A stretch of DNA of 64,000 nt from Brevundimonas aurantiaca (GCF_014199955.1 NZ_JACHOQ010000003.1:186001-250000), one strand, 5' to 3'; positions 26,428 to 35,590 are shown, numbered from the stretch's first letter. Numbers and translations are program-made. Notes: a model not told the origin generated them from the sequence alone.

Positions 26428-26441
26428 GTTTCACGTGAAAC
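26428..26441. promoter_or_regulatory. parS site (exact core) between rho and the DUF6489 gene
   Basis: GTTTCACGTGAAAC lies in the 43-base gap downstream of rho. It is the site nearest the origin, about 4.3 kb from it. Confidence 0.92.
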
Positions 26442-26455
26442 CATCAGATGACGGA

Positions 26456-27874
26456 TCAGGTGTTCATCGACTGGAAGAAGTCCGCGTTGTTCTTCGACTG
26501 ACGCAGCTTGTCGAGCAGGAATTCGATCGCGTCCTGCGGACCCATCGGATTCAGAATGCGGCGCAGCACATAGGTCTTGGCCAGCTGGTCCTTCGGCGTG
26601 ATCAGGTCTTCCTTGCGGGTGCCGGACTTCAACACGTCAATGGCGGGGAAGATGCGCTTGTCGGCCACCTTGCGGTCCAGCACGATTTCCGAGTTGCCGG
26701 TGCCCTTGAACTCTTCGAAGATCACCTCGTCCATCCGGCTGCCGGTGTCGATCAGGGCCGTGGCGATGATGGTCAGAGACCCGCCCTGCTCCACATTCCG
26801 CGCCGCGCCGAAGAAGCGCTTGGGCCGTTGCAGGGCGTTGGCGTCCACGCCCCCGGTCAGCACCTTGCCCGACGACGGGACGGTGGCGTTGTAAGCCCGG
26901 CCCAGGCGGGTGATGGAGTCCAGCAGGATCACCACGTCCTTCTTGTGCTCGACCAGGCGCTTGGCCTTTTCGATCACCATCTCGGCGACGGCGACGTGGC
27001 GCGTGGCCGGCTCGTCGAAGGTCGAGGCCACGACCTCGCCCTTGACGGTCCGCTGCATGTCGGTGACCTCTTCCGGCCGTTCGTCGATCAGCAAGACGAT
27101 CAGGAAGACCTCCGGGTGGTTCCGCTCGATCGACTTGGCGATATTCTGCAGCATCACCGTCTTGCCGACCCGCGGCGGTGCCACGATCAGGCAGCGCTGG
27201 CCCTTGCCCAGGGGGGCGACGATGTCGATGACCCGACCCGAACGGTCCTTCAGGGTCGGATCCTGGATTTCCATGTGCAGCCGCTCCTCCGGATAGAGGG
27301 GCGTCAGGTTGTCGAACAGAACCTTGGTCTTCACCATCTCAGGGTCTTCGAGATTGATGGTGTCGACCTTCAGCAGGGCGAAATAGCGCTCGCCCTCGCG
27401 CGGCGCCCGCACGGCGCCGTGGACCGTATCGCCCGAGCGCAGGCCGAAGCGGCGGATCTGGGACGGCGACACATAGACGTCGTCCGGGCCGGGCAGATAG
27501 TTGGCGTCCGGGCTGCGCAGGAAGCCGAACCCGTCGGGAAGGATTTCCAACACGCCGTCGGCGATGATCTCGACCTCTTCCTCAGCCAGGGCCTTCAGGA
27601 TGGCGAAGAGCAGATCCTGTTTGCGCAGGTTGGAGGCGTTCTCGACCTCCAGCTGTTCGGCGAAGGCGACCAGGTCGGCCGGGGTCTTCTCATTCAACTC
27701 GGCCAGGGTGATCCGGCCGTTCGGCACCACGGGCTCGCCGTCCTCATCCTCGTCCGCCGTAGTGTCCACGCCCGAGTCTGCGCCCGCCGCCTCGCCGGCC
27801 TCATGCGCGGCGCCGTGATGGGTCGGGGCTTCGGCCTCGATTTCGGTCTCGGGAGTGTCGGTGACGTCGGTCAT
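26456..27874 (-). CDS. rho: Transcription termination factor Rho
   Basis: A hexameric RNA helicase (472 residues). An acidic N-terminal extension of about 45 residues ([11 protein letters not shown]) precedes the Rho N domain ([20 protein letters not shown]). The cold-shock-type RNA-binding domain includes [20 protein letters not shown]. The motor has Walker [13 protein letters not shown], Walker [13 protein letters not shown] and the Q/R loops. It follows hemJ after 200 bases without a gene, long enough for a leader through which Rho may control itself. It is the last gene of the hemE-side cluster. Confidence 0.97.
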   Translation of the reverse strand: MTDVTDTPETEIEAEAPTHHGAAHEAGEAAGADSGVDTTADEDEDGEPVVPNGRITLAELNEKTPADLVAFAEQLEVENASNLRKQDLLFAILKALAEEEVEIIADGVLEILPDGFGFLRSPDANYLPGPDDVYVSPSQIRRFGLRSGDTVHGAVRAPREGERYFALLKVDTINLEDPEMVKTKVLFDNLTPLYPEERLHMEIQDPTLKDRSGRVIDIVAPLGKGQRCLIVAPPRVGKTVMLQNIAKSIERNHPEVFLIVLLIDERPEEVTDMQRTVKGEVVASTFDEPATRHVAVAEMVIEKAKRLVEHKKDVVILLDSITRLGRAYNATVPSSGKVLTGGVDANALQRPKRFFGAARNVEQGGSLTIIATALIDTGSRMDEVIFEEFKGTGNSEIVLDRKVADKRIFPAIDVLKSGTRKEDLITPKDQLAKTYVLRRILNPMGPQDAIEFLLDKLRQSKNNADFFQSMNT

Positions 27875-28074
27875 GATACAGGCTCGCGGACGCGCGCACG
27901 GAACCGCACGGCGTCAGGTCTCTGGAAATGTCTGGCCTTTCGGCCGAAGGGGGGCACGACGGTCTCCCGCTGGTCGAACCGGCGGGCGTCGCGAAAAGAG
28001 AGGGACCGCTGGACGGACCGAACGGTTCACCACCAGCGGAACCACAGGCGAGAGGTCAGGTCAAGCGGAGCCGC

Positions 28075-28542
28075 TCACCCGAACGTCCACTCCGTGGTGA
28101 CCGACAGCACCATGATGATGGCCAGGACGAACGGGACCTCGTTCGTCATCCGCCAGAACTTGCCGGAATATTTCGACGTCCCCGCCGCGATCTTCTTGCG
28201 CTGCGCCGCCAGGAAGCCGTGCCAGCCGCTCAACAGCAGGACGCCGATCAGTTTGGCCACCATCCACGGCTCGGCCAGAAGCGCCGCCCCCCGCGCCGAG
28301 ACGTCGATATGGATCAGCCACAGGCCGAAGCCCCAAGCCAGGATCATGGCCGGGTTCAGGATGATGCGCAGCAGCCGCGTCTGCCACAGCCTCAGCAGGG
28401 CCTGCATCTCGCCGCGCAGGGGCTCGGGCTTGGCGTTCTGCTCGACGTCATAAGCATAGAGCCGCGGCAGGAACAGCAGACCCGCCATCCAGGCGATCAC
28501 CGCCAGTATGTGCAGGCCCCGGGCCAGATCGTACAGGTTCAC
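28075..28542 (-). CDS. hemJ: Protoporphyrinogen IX oxidase HemJ
   Basis: A small inner-membrane protein (155 residues) with four membrane segments that oxidises protoporphyrinogen in many proteobacteria lacking HemG/HemY. It begins MNLYDLARGLHILAVIAWMA, with the conserved His in the first helix, and continues FLPRLYAYD; later it has WMVAKLIGVLLLSGWHGFLA. The start overlaps the end of hemH by four bases. Position next to hemH and hemE, the flanking steps of haem synthesis, supports the assignment. Confidence 0.93.
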   Translation of the reverse strand: MNLYDLARGLHILAVIAWMAGLLFLPRLYAYDVEQNAKPEPLRGEMQALLRLWQTRLLRIILNPAMILAWGFGLWLIHIDVSARGAALLAEPWMVAKLIGVLLLSGWHGFLAAQRKKIAAGTSKYSGKFWRMTNEVPFVLAIIMVLSVTTEWTFG

Positions 28543-29600
28543 GCTGCGCTCCTTTCGTTACGACAGGGACAGGCCTTCCAGTCCGTCTGACAGCCCAGAC
28601 CGAAGGGAGCGACCCCCGTGCGGCCCAGGGCGTCGATCGTCGCCGCCGCCAGGGCCTCGATGAAGACGGGCGCAGTGCCGACCGCCGGCGCGCGCAGATA
28701 GGGACTGACCCCCTTATCATGGGCCAGTTCGCCGTATTCGATGTCCAGCTCGACCAGGGTCTCGATGTGTTCGGAGACAAAGGCGATGGGGGTGATGACC
28801 ACCCCGACCCCGTCGCGGCCGGCCTGTTCGATCGCCTCAGGCGTGGACGGCCCCAGCCATTTCATCGGTCCGACGCGGCTCTGGTAGCAGAGGGCATGGT
28901 CGATGGGGCCCCGGTCGCGCTCGATGGCGGCGACCACGGCGGCGACGGTCGTCTCGACCTGTTCCTGATAGGGGTCGCCCTTGCCGCTGACCAACTTCTC
29001 CGGGATGCCGTGGGCCGAGAACAGCACCCGCACCGGTCCGTCGCCCGCCTCATCCAGTTTGGATGCGATCGCCTGGGCCTGGGCCTCGACCCAGCCGTCG
29101 GCGCGAGGATAACAGCAGACCGTCCGGCTGACGCCCGACCCGGCATAGGTCTCGTTCCAGATCTTCAGCGAGGACTGGGTCGTCGTCGTCGAAAACTGCG
29201 GATAGAGGGGCAGCAGCACCACCTCGTCGGGCGCGAAGGCCGCCACCTCGACCGCCGTCTGATCGGTCAGCGGCCGCCAGTAGCGCATGGCGATGAAGAC
29301 CCGGACCTCGTCCCCGGCCAACCGGGCGTTCAGCACCGCCTCCAGGGCCTCGGCCTGCAGCCGGGTTCCAGGCAGCAGGGGCGACCCGCCTCCCATCAGG
29401 GAGTAGTTGGCCTGGGCGCTCGCCTCCCGCCGGCTGGAGATCAGCTTCGCCAGGGGCGTTCGCACGATCCCCGGCAGGCCGATGATGGCCGGATCATTGA
29501 ACAGATTGAACAGGAAGGGCTTCACCGAAGCCTGATCGTCGGGTCCGCCCAGATTGAACAGCACCACCGCGATGCGGCGGCCCGGCAAGGGTTGGGTCAT
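28539..29600 (-). CDS. hemH: Ferrochelatase
   Basis: Inserts ferrous iron into protoporphyrin IX, the last step of haem synthesis. The 353-residue protein starts MTQPLPGRRIAVVLFNLGGP, and has AMRYWRPLTD, VLLPLYPQFSTTT, the catalytic His in VLFSAHGIPEKLV, YQSRVGPMKWLGP and ITPIAFVSEHIETLVELDIE. The ATG at 29600 overlaps the hemE stop as ATGA. The C-terminus carries two Cys in CPCRNERSAA plus an earlier CQTDWKAC, which could be iron-sulfur ligands as in some ferrochelatases. Confidence 0.95.
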   Translation of the reverse strand: MTQPLPGRRIAVVLFNLGGPDDQASVKPFLFNLFNDPAIIGLPGIVRTPLAKLISSRREASAQANYSLMGGGSPLLPGTRLQAEALEAVLNARLAGDEVRVFIAMRYWRPLTDQTAVEVAAFAPDEVVLLPLYPQFSTTTTQSSLKIWNETYAGSGVSRTVCCYPRADGWVEAQAQAIASKLDEAGDGPVRVLFSAHGIPEKLVSGKGDPYQEQVETTVAAVVAAIERDRGPIDHALCYQSRVGPMKWLGPSTPEAIEQAGRDGVGVVITPIAFVSEHIETLVELDIEYGELAHDKGVSPYLRAPAVGTAPVFIEALAAATIDALGRTGVAPFGLGCQTDWKACPCRNERSAA

Positions 29601-30667
29601 TGGGCGCCGATCCTTTTCAGAACCTGTTCGACATGGTCGATGGGCACGTCGGGCAATATGCCATGACCCAGGTTGAACACCCACGGCCCCTGGCCCCATG
29701 CCTCTATCAGCTGATCCACCCGGCGGTCCAACAGTTCGCCCCCGGCGCGCAGCAGCAGGGGGTCCAGGGCGCCCTGGATCGGCTTGATCTGCTGCACCCG
29801 TCTGCCGACTTCCAGCGGACAGGCGGTGTCCAGGGCGACCGCATCGACCTCGACCGCCTGGGCATACCGCTCCGCCAGGGCTGCAGAGCCCCGTGGGAAG
29901 CCGATCAGGGGCACGGTGACGCCCAACTCCCGCGTGCGCTTCACAAGCGCCTGGTGGGGATTCAGGACCAGCCTTTCGAACAGATCGTCGGGCAGGCCCT
30001 CGGCCCAGCTCTCGAAGATCTTCAGCACCTGGGCGCCAGAGTCGGCCTGCATCTTCAGATACCGGGCCGTCGCCTCGACCAGTACCTCCAGTGTCTCATC
30101 CACCCGCCTGGGATCGGCATAGGCGTAGGTCCGCGCCGCCGCCCGCTCGCCCTTGCCGATGGTCCGGGCTTCGCCGTCCAGCATATAGGTGGCCACGGTC
30201 CAGGGCGCGCCGGCGAAACCGATCAGGGCCCGCTCCGGCTCGAGCGCCGCGCGCACGATCGACAGGGTTTCGCCCACGGCGGACAGGTGCTCGCCCGCTC
30301 CGGCGGCCAACTCCATCATCCGGCCCGGAATGGGCATGGCGCCTAGACGCGGTCCCTCCCCCGTCTCGAACCACACGTCCTGACCCAGGGCCTGGGGGAT
30401 CAGCAGGATGTCGGCGAATACGATGGCCGCATCGAAGCCGAACCGACGCATCGGCTGGAGCGTCGCCTCGGCGGCCATTTCCGGGTTCAGGCAAAAACTG
30501 ATGAAATCCGGCGCCTCGGCCCTCAGTCGGCGATACTCGGGCAGATACCGTCCCGCCTGACGCATGAACCAGACCGGCGGTCGATCCAGCGTCTCTCCTC
30601 GGAGAGCCCGGATCATCATCGGCGCCTCTTGGGGCGTCTGAACGGCGTTCTGGGTCGGATCGGTCAT
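29597..30667 (-). CDS. hemE: Uroporphyrinogen decarboxylase
   Basis: Converts uroporphyrinogen III to coproporphyrinogen III (356 residues, complete). Signatures are the N-terminal PPVWFMRQAGRYLPEYR, then FADILLIPQALGQ, LIGFAGAPWTVATYML and the C-terminal FNLGHGILPDVP. It is first in hemE-hemH-hemJ(-rho). Its start lies at the left edge of the origin interval; in Caulobacter the hemE promoters sit inside Cori and are coupled to replication control. An AT-rich stretch and a TTAA half-site lie just upstream here. Confidence 0.97.
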   Translation of the reverse strand: MTDPTQNAVQTPQEAPMMIRALRGETLDRPPVWFMRQAGRYLPEYRRLRAEAPDFISFCLNPEMAAEATLQPMRRFGFDAAIVFADILLIPQALGQDVWFETGEGPRLGAMPIPGRMMELAAGAGEHLSAVGETLSIVRAALEPERALIGFAGAPWTVATYMLDGEARTIGKGERAAARTYAYADPRRVDETLEVLVEATARYLKMQADSGAQVLKIFESWAEGLPDDLFERLVLNPHQALVKRTRELGVTVPLIGFPRGSAALAERYAQAVEVDAVALDTACPLEVGRRVQQIKPIQGALDPLLLRAGGELLDRRVDQLIEAWGQGPWVFNLGHGILPDVPIDHVEQVLKRIGAQ

Positions 30668-30850
30668 GCCGGACGATTAAGGTCACAGCCCCCCGCTCTC
30701 AATCCCTAATCAAGTTAAGAATTAAAAGATTCGTAGTGGCAGGTAGGGCGGTGGAACGGCGGGGATGAATGCGGCGGCTGTGGCGGAACAAAAGCGGATA
30801 TCCACGCGCCTCCAGGCGCCTTCGGGGATGCGGAACAGGATTATACGGCC

Positions 30851-30877
30851 GGTGGACAATCCCTAATGAAACCTTAA
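30851..30877 (-). promoter_or_regulatory. CtrA-type site with adjoining DnaA-like box, left copy
   Basis: On the minus strand, TTAA-GGTTTCA-TTAG (30877-30863) is one base from the TTAA-N7-TTAA consensus of CtrA. It runs directly into TTGTCCACC (30859-30851), seven of nine with the DnaA box TTATCCACA. Confidence 0.65.
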
Positions 30878-30926
30878 CGGCAAAGGCTTTGCGGGGCGTT
30901 CGGCCTGTGAACGAGGTAAACCGGTG

Positions 30927-30952
30927 TTAACCCTTCATTAGGATTTTCCACA
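30927..30952 (+). promoter_or_regulatory. CtrA-type site with adjoining DnaA box, right copy
   Basis: TTAA-CCCTTCA-TTAG (30927-30941) is one base from the CtrA consensus and is followed two bases later by TTTTCCACA (30944-30952), eight of nine with the DnaA box. The layout mirrors the left copy. Confidence 0.72.
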
Positions 30953-31127
30953 AAGAGGCGGAAAACGGTTTTCCGCCTTGGGATGAACCGGGGCCGGAGG
31001 GTTTTCGTCGTCCACCCTCATCCCCGCTCGCCGCCGTCGCCGTCTGGGTCTAAGGAGAGAAACGCCCGGACGGTCCCCAGCCATCCCCAGGGCGCGACCC
31101 GTCCTTCAACAGAGAGACGATCCCCGA

Positions 31128-32012
31128 ATGAGTCCTGCGCGACCCGCCGCCGCCCGCCCCGGCCCTGCCCGCCTGGCCACCTATTTTCACGTGCATCTGG
31201 TGTCGGACTCGACCGGCGAGACCCTGAACGCGATGGCCAAGGCGGTGACGGCGCGGTTCGACGGCGTCATTCCGATCGAACATATCTACGCCCTGGTCCG
31301 CTCGGAAAAGCAGATGGACCGGGTTCTGCAGGAGGTGGAGGCCGCGCCGGGGGTGGTGCTGCATACTCTAGTCGACCGCCAGCTGCGCGAACAGTTGGAG
31401 GAGGGATGTCGCCGGCTGGAAATGCCCCAGATCGGCGCCCTTGACCCCCTCGTCGGGGCCATGTCCCGCTATCTCGGCGCGGCGGCCCTCTCGACCCGCG
31501 TCGGGGCCCAGCATGCTCTGGATCACGACTATTTCAATCGGATCGCCGCGCTCGATTTCGCCATGGCCTATGACGACGGTCAGGGCACCCTGGAGCAGTT
31601 GGAGGGCGCCGACGTCGTGCTGTGCGGCGTCAGCCGAACGTCCAAGACTCCGACCTGCATCTATCTGGCCCATCGCGGCATCCGCGCGGCCAATGTGCCC
31701 CTGGTGCCGGGCCAGGAGGACGGCGAGCGCTTGACCCAGTTGAAGAATCCCCTGGTCATCGGCCTGACCGTCTCGCCCGACCGGCTGGTCCAGATCCGCC
31801 GCAACCGGATCGAAAACCTGAACGCCAACCAGTCGTCCAGCTATACGGACCAGGACGCGGTTCGAGAGGAGACGATCAAGGCCAAGCGCGCCTTCGCTCG
31901 GCGGGGCTGGCCCACGATCGATGTCACCCGGCGTTCGGTGGAGGAGACGGCGGCCGCCATCACCAATCTGCTGAGCGAGCACCGCACCCATAAGATCGGA
32001 ACCAGCTGGTGA
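31128..32012 (+). CDS. ppsR: Pyruvate phosphate dikinase/PEP synthase regulatory kinase-phosphorylase (DUF299)
   Basis: A bifunctional enzyme (294 residues) that switches PPDK or PEP synthase off and on by ADP-dependent threonine phosphorylation and Pi-dependent release. After a short basic lead it has YFHVHLVSDSTGETLNAMAK, LDHDYFNRIAALDFAMAYDD and the P-loop GVSRTSKTPTCIYLA, then NVPLVPGQ and the C-terminal DVTRRSVEETAAAI. This is the RP001 gene that flanks Cori in Caulobacter. It leads an operon with maf, overlapping as GTGA. Confidence 0.93.
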   Translation: MSPARPAAARPGPARLATYFHVHLVSDSTGETLNAMAKAVTARFDGVIPIEHIYALVRSEKQMDRVLQEVEAAPGVVLHTLVDRQLREQLEEGCRRLEMPQIGALDPLVGAMSRYLGAAALSTRVGAQHALDHDYFNRIAALDFAMAYDDGQGTLEQLEGADVVLCGVSRTSKTPTCIYLAHRGIRAANVPLVPGQEDGERLTQLKNPLVIGLTVSPDRLVQIRRNRIENLNANQSSSYTDQDAVREETIKAKRAFARRGWPTIDVTRRSVEETAAAITNLLSEHRTHKIGTSW

Positions 32013-32605
32013 CGGCCGAGACCCTGATTCTGGCGTCCAAGAGCGCCGCCCGCCGGGCCATGCTGGAAAACGCCGGCGTGCCTTTCGACATCCGCGTCGC
32101 CGATGTGGACGAGGCGGCGATCAAGGCCGTCTCGACCGATCTGGACCCGGCCGCCCTCGCGGTGCGTCTGGCTGAGGCCAAGGCCCTGGCGGTTTCGCGC
32201 GACGATCCGACCGCCTGGGTTCTCGGCTCGGACCAGACCCTGGCCTTCGACGGGGGCCTGGTCTCCAAGGCCCAATCGCTCGAGGCCGCCCGCGCGCGGC
32301 TGGAATCGATGCGTGGTCGCACCCACCATCTCCATTCCGGCGCCGCCCTGGCGATCAAGGGCGAGATCGTCTGGTCGGGCGTGGACACGGTCGAGATGCG
32401 GATGCGCGACTTCTCCGACGCCTTTCTGGACGCCTATCTGGCCGCAGAGGGCGAGGCCCTGCTGGCCTGTGTCGGCTCCTACCGGCTGGAGGGACTGGGC
32501 GCCCAGCTGTTCGAGGCGGTGGACGGCGACTATTTCACCGTCCTGGGCCTGCCGCTCTGGCCGGTCCTGACCGAGCTGCGTCGCGTCGGGGTCCTGTCCG
32601 CATGA
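32009..32605 (+). CDS. maf: Maf-family nucleoside triphosphate pyrophosphatase
   Basis: 198 residues in the Maf/HAM1-like fold that hydrolyses non-canonical or pyrimidine NTPs. It begins LILASKSAARRAMLENAG (the usual S-x-S/A-R-R loop), then WVLGSDQTLAFDGG with the catalytic Asp, and later the segment around AYLAAEGEALLACVGSYRLE. GTG start overlapping the previous stop; stop overlapping the aroE start as ATGA. Which nucleotides it prefers is not clear. Confidence 0.92.
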   Translation: MTAETLILASKSAARRAMLENAGVPFDIRVADVDEAAIKAVSTDLDPAALAVRLAEAKALAVSRDDPTAWVLGSDQTLAFDGGLVSKAQSLEAARARLESMRGRTHHLHSGAALAIKGEIVWSGVDTVEMRMRDFSDAFLDAYLAAEGEALLACVGSYRLEGLGAQLFEAVDGDYFTVLGLPLWPVLTELRRVGVLSA

Positions 32606-33432
32606 GCCGTCATCGCATTACCGGCGCCGCCCTGGTCGCCGGGATCGCCGGCAATCCGGTGGCCCATTCCCTCAGCCCCGTCATCCACAACGCCTGGCTG
32701 GCGGCCGGGGACATCGACGGCGCCTATGTCCCCTTCGCCCCCGCCGATGCGGCGGGGTTCGAGGCCCTGGTCGCGGCCGGCCGGTCTGGCCTGATCCAGG
32801 GCCTGAACGTCACCGCCCCGTTCAAGGAACAGGCCTTCGCCCTGGCCGACCAGGCCACGGCGGCGGCCCGGCTGACCGCCTCCGCCAACATCCTGACCTT
32901 CGACGCCGGCCGGGTCTCGGCCGACAGTTCGGACGGCGTCGGCCTGATGCTGGGGCTGAAGGAGCAGGCGCCGGATCTGGCGCTGAAGGGCCGTCCGGTC
33001 GTCCTCCTGGGCGCGGGCGGCGCGGCGCGGGCCGGCGCCGGCGCCCTGGTCGAGGCGGGCGCCCAGGTTCGGATCGTAAACCGCTCGCGCGACCGGGCCG
33101 AGGCCCTGGCGGCCGATCTCGGCGCCTCGGTCCGCGTCATGGCCGTGTCTGAGGCCCTGGACGGCGCCGCCCTGGTCATCAACGCCCTCAGCGTCCAGCC
33201 GGATTTCGATTTCGACGCCGTCGCCCCCGGCACGGTGATGATGGACATGACCTACAAGCCCCTGACCACCCCCTTCCTGGCGGCGGCGCGGGTGCGGGGC
33301 CTGCCGACGGTCGACGGCCTGGCCATGCTGATCGGCCAGGCGGCGCCCTCGTTCCGGGCCCTGTTCCGCCGACCGCCCCCGCCGCTGGATCTGCGCGCCC
33401 TGCTGACCGCCCATATGGATCAGACGGCATGA
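32602..33432 (+). CDS. aroE: Shikimate dehydrogenase (NADP+)
   Basis: Fourth step of the shikimate pathway (276 residues). The substrate loop is [20 protein letters not shown], the catalytic Lys is in [12 protein letters not shown] and the next conserved segment is [11 protein letters not shown]. The NADP domain has [15 protein letters not shown] and [11 protein letters not shown]. The C-terminus has [13 protein letters not shown] and [10 protein letters not shown]. It overlaps maf and coaE by four bases each, so it is translated as part of the origin-proximal operon. Confidence 0.95.
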   Translation: MSRHRITGAALVAGIAGNPVAHSLSPVIHNAWLAAGDIDGAYVPFAPADAAGFEALVAAGRSGLIQGLNVTAPFKEQAFALADQATAAARLTASANILTFDAGRVSADSSDGVGLMLGLKEQAPDLALKGRPVVLLGAGGAARAGAGALVEAGAQVRIVNRSRDRAEALAADLGASVRVMAVSEALDGAALVINALSVQPDFDFDAVAPGTVMMDMTYKPLTTPFLAAARVRGLPTVDGLAMLIGQAAPSFRALFRRPPPPLDLRALLTAHMDQTA

Positions 33433-34079
33433 TCCTGCTCGGCCTGACGGGTTCCATCGGCATGGGCAAGTCGACGACGACCGCAATGTTCGCCGACCTG
33501 GGCGCCGTGGTCTGGAACGCCGATGACGCCGTGCACCGCCTCTACGCCCCCGGCGGCGCGGCGGTCGAGCCGGTCGGCGCGGCCTTTCCCGGCGTGGTCG
33601 TGGACGGCGCCGTGGACCGCGTCCGCCTGGCCGAGGCCCTGGGGCGGGACGAAACCGCCTTCCGGCGGCTGGAAGCCATCGTCCATCCCCTGGTGGCCCA
33701 GGGCCGGGCGGGCGACCTGGCGGCGGCCCGGGCCATGGGGGTCAGGCTGGCGGTCCTGGACATTCCTCTGCTGTTCGAAACCGGCGGCGACGCCCATGTC
33801 GACGCCGTGGTCGTGGTCACCGCCGATCCGGAGATCCAGGCCGAACGGGTTCTGGCCCGCCCCGGCATGACCCGCGACCGGTTCGAGGCCATCCTGGCCC
33901 GCCAGCTGCCCGACGCGGAAAAACGCGCCCGCGCCGACTTCGTTATCGACACCGGCCACGGCCTGGAGCCTGCCCGAGCCGAGGTCGCCGCTGTGGTTCA
34001 GACTGTGCTGGATCCGGCGTGGATATCTCCCCGTCGCCGCGCGGGGGCTCTTTCACCGTCTGACGAACGGGGCCATTAA
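33429..34079 (+). CDS. coaE: Dephospho-CoA kinase
   Basis: Last step of coenzyme A synthesis (216 residues). It begins [20 protein letters not shown], with the P-loop, then [47 protein letters not shown] and [18 protein letters not shown]. The tail after about residue 195 is unremarkable and basic. It overlaps aroE as ATGA and is six bases from dnaQ. Confidence 0.95.
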   Translation: MILLGLTGSIGMGKSTTTAMFADLGAVVWNADDAVHRLYAPGGAAVEPVGAAFPGVVVDGAVDRVRLAEALGRDETAFRRLEAIVHPLVAQGRAGDLAAARAMGVRLAVLDIPLLFETGGDAHVDAVVVVTADPEIQAERVLARPGMTRDRFEAILARQLPDAEKRARADFVIDTGHGLEPARAEVAAVVQTVLDPAWISPRRRAGALSPSDERGH

Positions 34080-34085
34080 GGCGCG

Positions 34086-34814
34086 ATGGCGCGCGAGATC
34101 GTTCTGGACACCGAAACCACCGGCTTCGACCCCAAGACGGGCGACCGGCTGATCGAGGTCGGCTGTATCGAACTGCTGGACCTGCTGCCGACGGGCCGCA
34201 CCTTCCACCGGTTCGTCAATCCCGAGCGGCTGATCCCGCCGGACGCGATCCGCGTCCACGGCATTACCGACGAGAAGGTCAAGGACGCTCCCAAATTCCA
34301 CGAGATCGTCGACGATCTGATCGAATTCATCGGCGACGCCCCGATGATCGCCCATAACGCCGCCTTCGACCGGAACTTCATCGACTTCGAATATGCGCGC
34401 TGCGGCCGGCCGATCACCGGCGAGGCGCGCTGGATCGACACCCTGAAACTGGCCCAGGCGCGGTTTCCGGGCATGCCCAACTCGCTGGACGCCCTGTGCA
34501 AGCGCTTCAAGGTGTCCCTGGTCGAGCGGACCCTGCACGGCGCCCTGATCGACGCCCGTCTGCTGGCCGAGGTCTATCTGGAGCTGCGCGGCGGCAAGGA
34601 GCGGGTGCTGGACCTGTCGTCGACCCCGGCGGCGAGCCGCGGCGCGACCGGCGCTGTTCAAGCGGCTGCTTACGGCCCCCGCCCCCGCCCCCTGGCTCCG
34701 CGTTCGACGCCGGAGGAGCAGGCGGACCATCTAGCCTTCCTGGCCGAGACCCTGAAGGACCGGTCGCTCTGGGCGGCCTACGGCGTCGGGGCCGACGAAG
34801 AGGCGGCGGCCTGA
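34086..34814 (+). CDS. dnaQ: DNA polymerase III subunit epsilon
   Basis: The proofreading 3'-5' exonuclease (242 residues). Exo I is IVLDTETTGFDP (Asp8, Glu10), Exo II is MIAHNAAFDRNFID and Exo III is LHGALIDARLLAEVYLEL, with the catalytic His and Asp. After residue 180 a flexible, Ala/Pro-rich segment leads to a C-terminal helix likely to bind the polymerase alpha subunit. It ends the ppsR-maf-aroE-coaE-dnaQ operon and converges on secB. Confidence 0.95.
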   Translation: MAREIVLDTETTGFDPKTGDRLIEVGCIELLDLLPTGRTFHRFVNPERLIPPDAIRVHGITDEKVKDAPKFHEIVDDLIEFIGDAPMIAHNAAFDRNFIDFEYARCGRPITGEARWIDTLKLAQARFPGMPNSLDALCKRFKVSLVERTLHGALIDARLLAEVYLELRGGKERVLDLSSTPAASRGATGAVQAAAYGPRPRPLAPRSTPEEQADHLAFLAETLKDRSLWAAYGVGADEEAAA

Positions 34815-34837
34815 TTCCACGCGCCTCGGCCGAAACG

Positions 34838-34864
34838 AAAAAGGCGGCCCCTCTGAGGACCGCC
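34838..34864 (-). terminator. Rho-independent terminator for secB
   Basis: Read on the minus strand, GGCGGTCC (34864-34857) pairs with GGGCCGCC (34850-34843), including one wobble, and is followed by five T (34842-34838). It is about 26 bases past the secB stop. On the plus strand it lacks a T-run, so it is less likely to stop dnaQ transcripts. Confidence 0.75.
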
Positions 34865-34889
34865 CTTCCCTCGTCAATTTGGGTTCGGC

Positions 34890-35402
34890 TCAGGCCTGGC
34901 CGGTCTCGACCGGCTGCTGGGCGATCTGCTGCTGGCGCGCGATATAGATGGCGGCGAAGTCGATCGGGTCCAGCATGAAGGGCGGATAGAAGCCGCCGTC
35001 GGCCGTGGCGCGGGCGATGATTTCGCGGGCGAACGGGAAGAGATAACGGGGGCATTCGATCAGCAGCAAGGGCTCAATGTCCTGCTCCTGGACGTTCGCC
35101 AGCTGGAACAGACCGCCATAGACCAGTTCGACGTGGAAGACGGCCTGGTTCTCGTGGGTCGCCTTGACCGACAGCTTCAGGTCCAGTTCGAACAGACCGT
35201 CGGGGCGGCCTTGGGCCGACATTTCGACGCCCAGGTCGATCGCCGGCTTGCCGTCGATACGCAGGGATTCCGGGGCGCGCGGGTTTTCGAACGAAAAGTC
35301 CCGCACATACTGGGCCAGGATGCGGAAGCCGGGGCCTGCGGGTTGACCCTGCTGAGGCTGGGCCGGTGCGGGGGTGTCGGCGGGCGGAGCGGCGTCGGTC
35401 AT
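34890..35402 (-). CDS. secB: Protein-export chaperone SecB
   Basis: A tetrameric cytoplasmic chaperone (170 residues) that keeps secretory proteins unfolded and passes them to SecA. It has a Pro/Gln-rich lead, then [46 protein letters not shown] and the C-terminal [20 protein letters not shown] followed by [12 protein letters not shown]. The ATG at 35402 is chosen because the longer upstream frame has no family counterpart. It is alone on the minus strand between dnaQ and the Tim44-like gene. Confidence 0.95.
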   Translation of the reverse strand: MTDAAPPADTPAPAQPQQGQPAGPGFRILAQYVRDFSFENPRAPESLRIDGKPAIDLGVEMSAQGRPDGLFELDLKLSVKATHENQAVFHVELVYGGLFQLANVQEQDIEPLLLIECPRYLFPFAREIIARATADGGFYPPFMLDPIDFAAIYIARQQQIAQQPVETGQA

Positions 35403-35590
35403 GGGCGTGTTCGATTGCGAAAAAGGGCCGATAGGGCCGGAATAAGGCGCCGCGACTAACACGCCGGGGCGGCCGGCCGCAATGTCGCACCTGCGCCGGG
35501 GGGCGCGCCGCGCCTTGCTTCCTCCTATATCAGCCCCTAATCGTCTCCCTCGCGCCTTCTCCTTCGCGCGCCGACATTCAGGAAGTCCCC

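Larger units (their letters stand above)
30668..31127. other. Putative chromosome replication origin (Cori)
   Basis: This 460-base non-coding interval lies between hemE and the ppsR-type gene, exactly the Caulobacter Cori location. It holds an AT-rich segment (30701-30733) in a GC-rich genome, two CtrA-type sites (TTAA-N7-TTAG), a strong DnaA-box match (TTTTCCACA) and weaker ones (30798-30806, 30851-30859), several CATCCCC units (30761, 30824, 31019, 31082) resembling weak Caulobacter DnaA boxes, a GATTC CcrM site at 30728, and a repeated AATCCCTAAT (30701, 30858). Genes diverge from it on both sides. Origin function is inferred from position and motifs. Confidence 0.85.

Noticed and set aside
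31183..31196. TTTTCACGTGCATC near the start of the ppsR-type gene as a fifth parS
   Set aside because: Only one half-site matches; the other half lacks GAAAC, so ParB is unlikely to bind.
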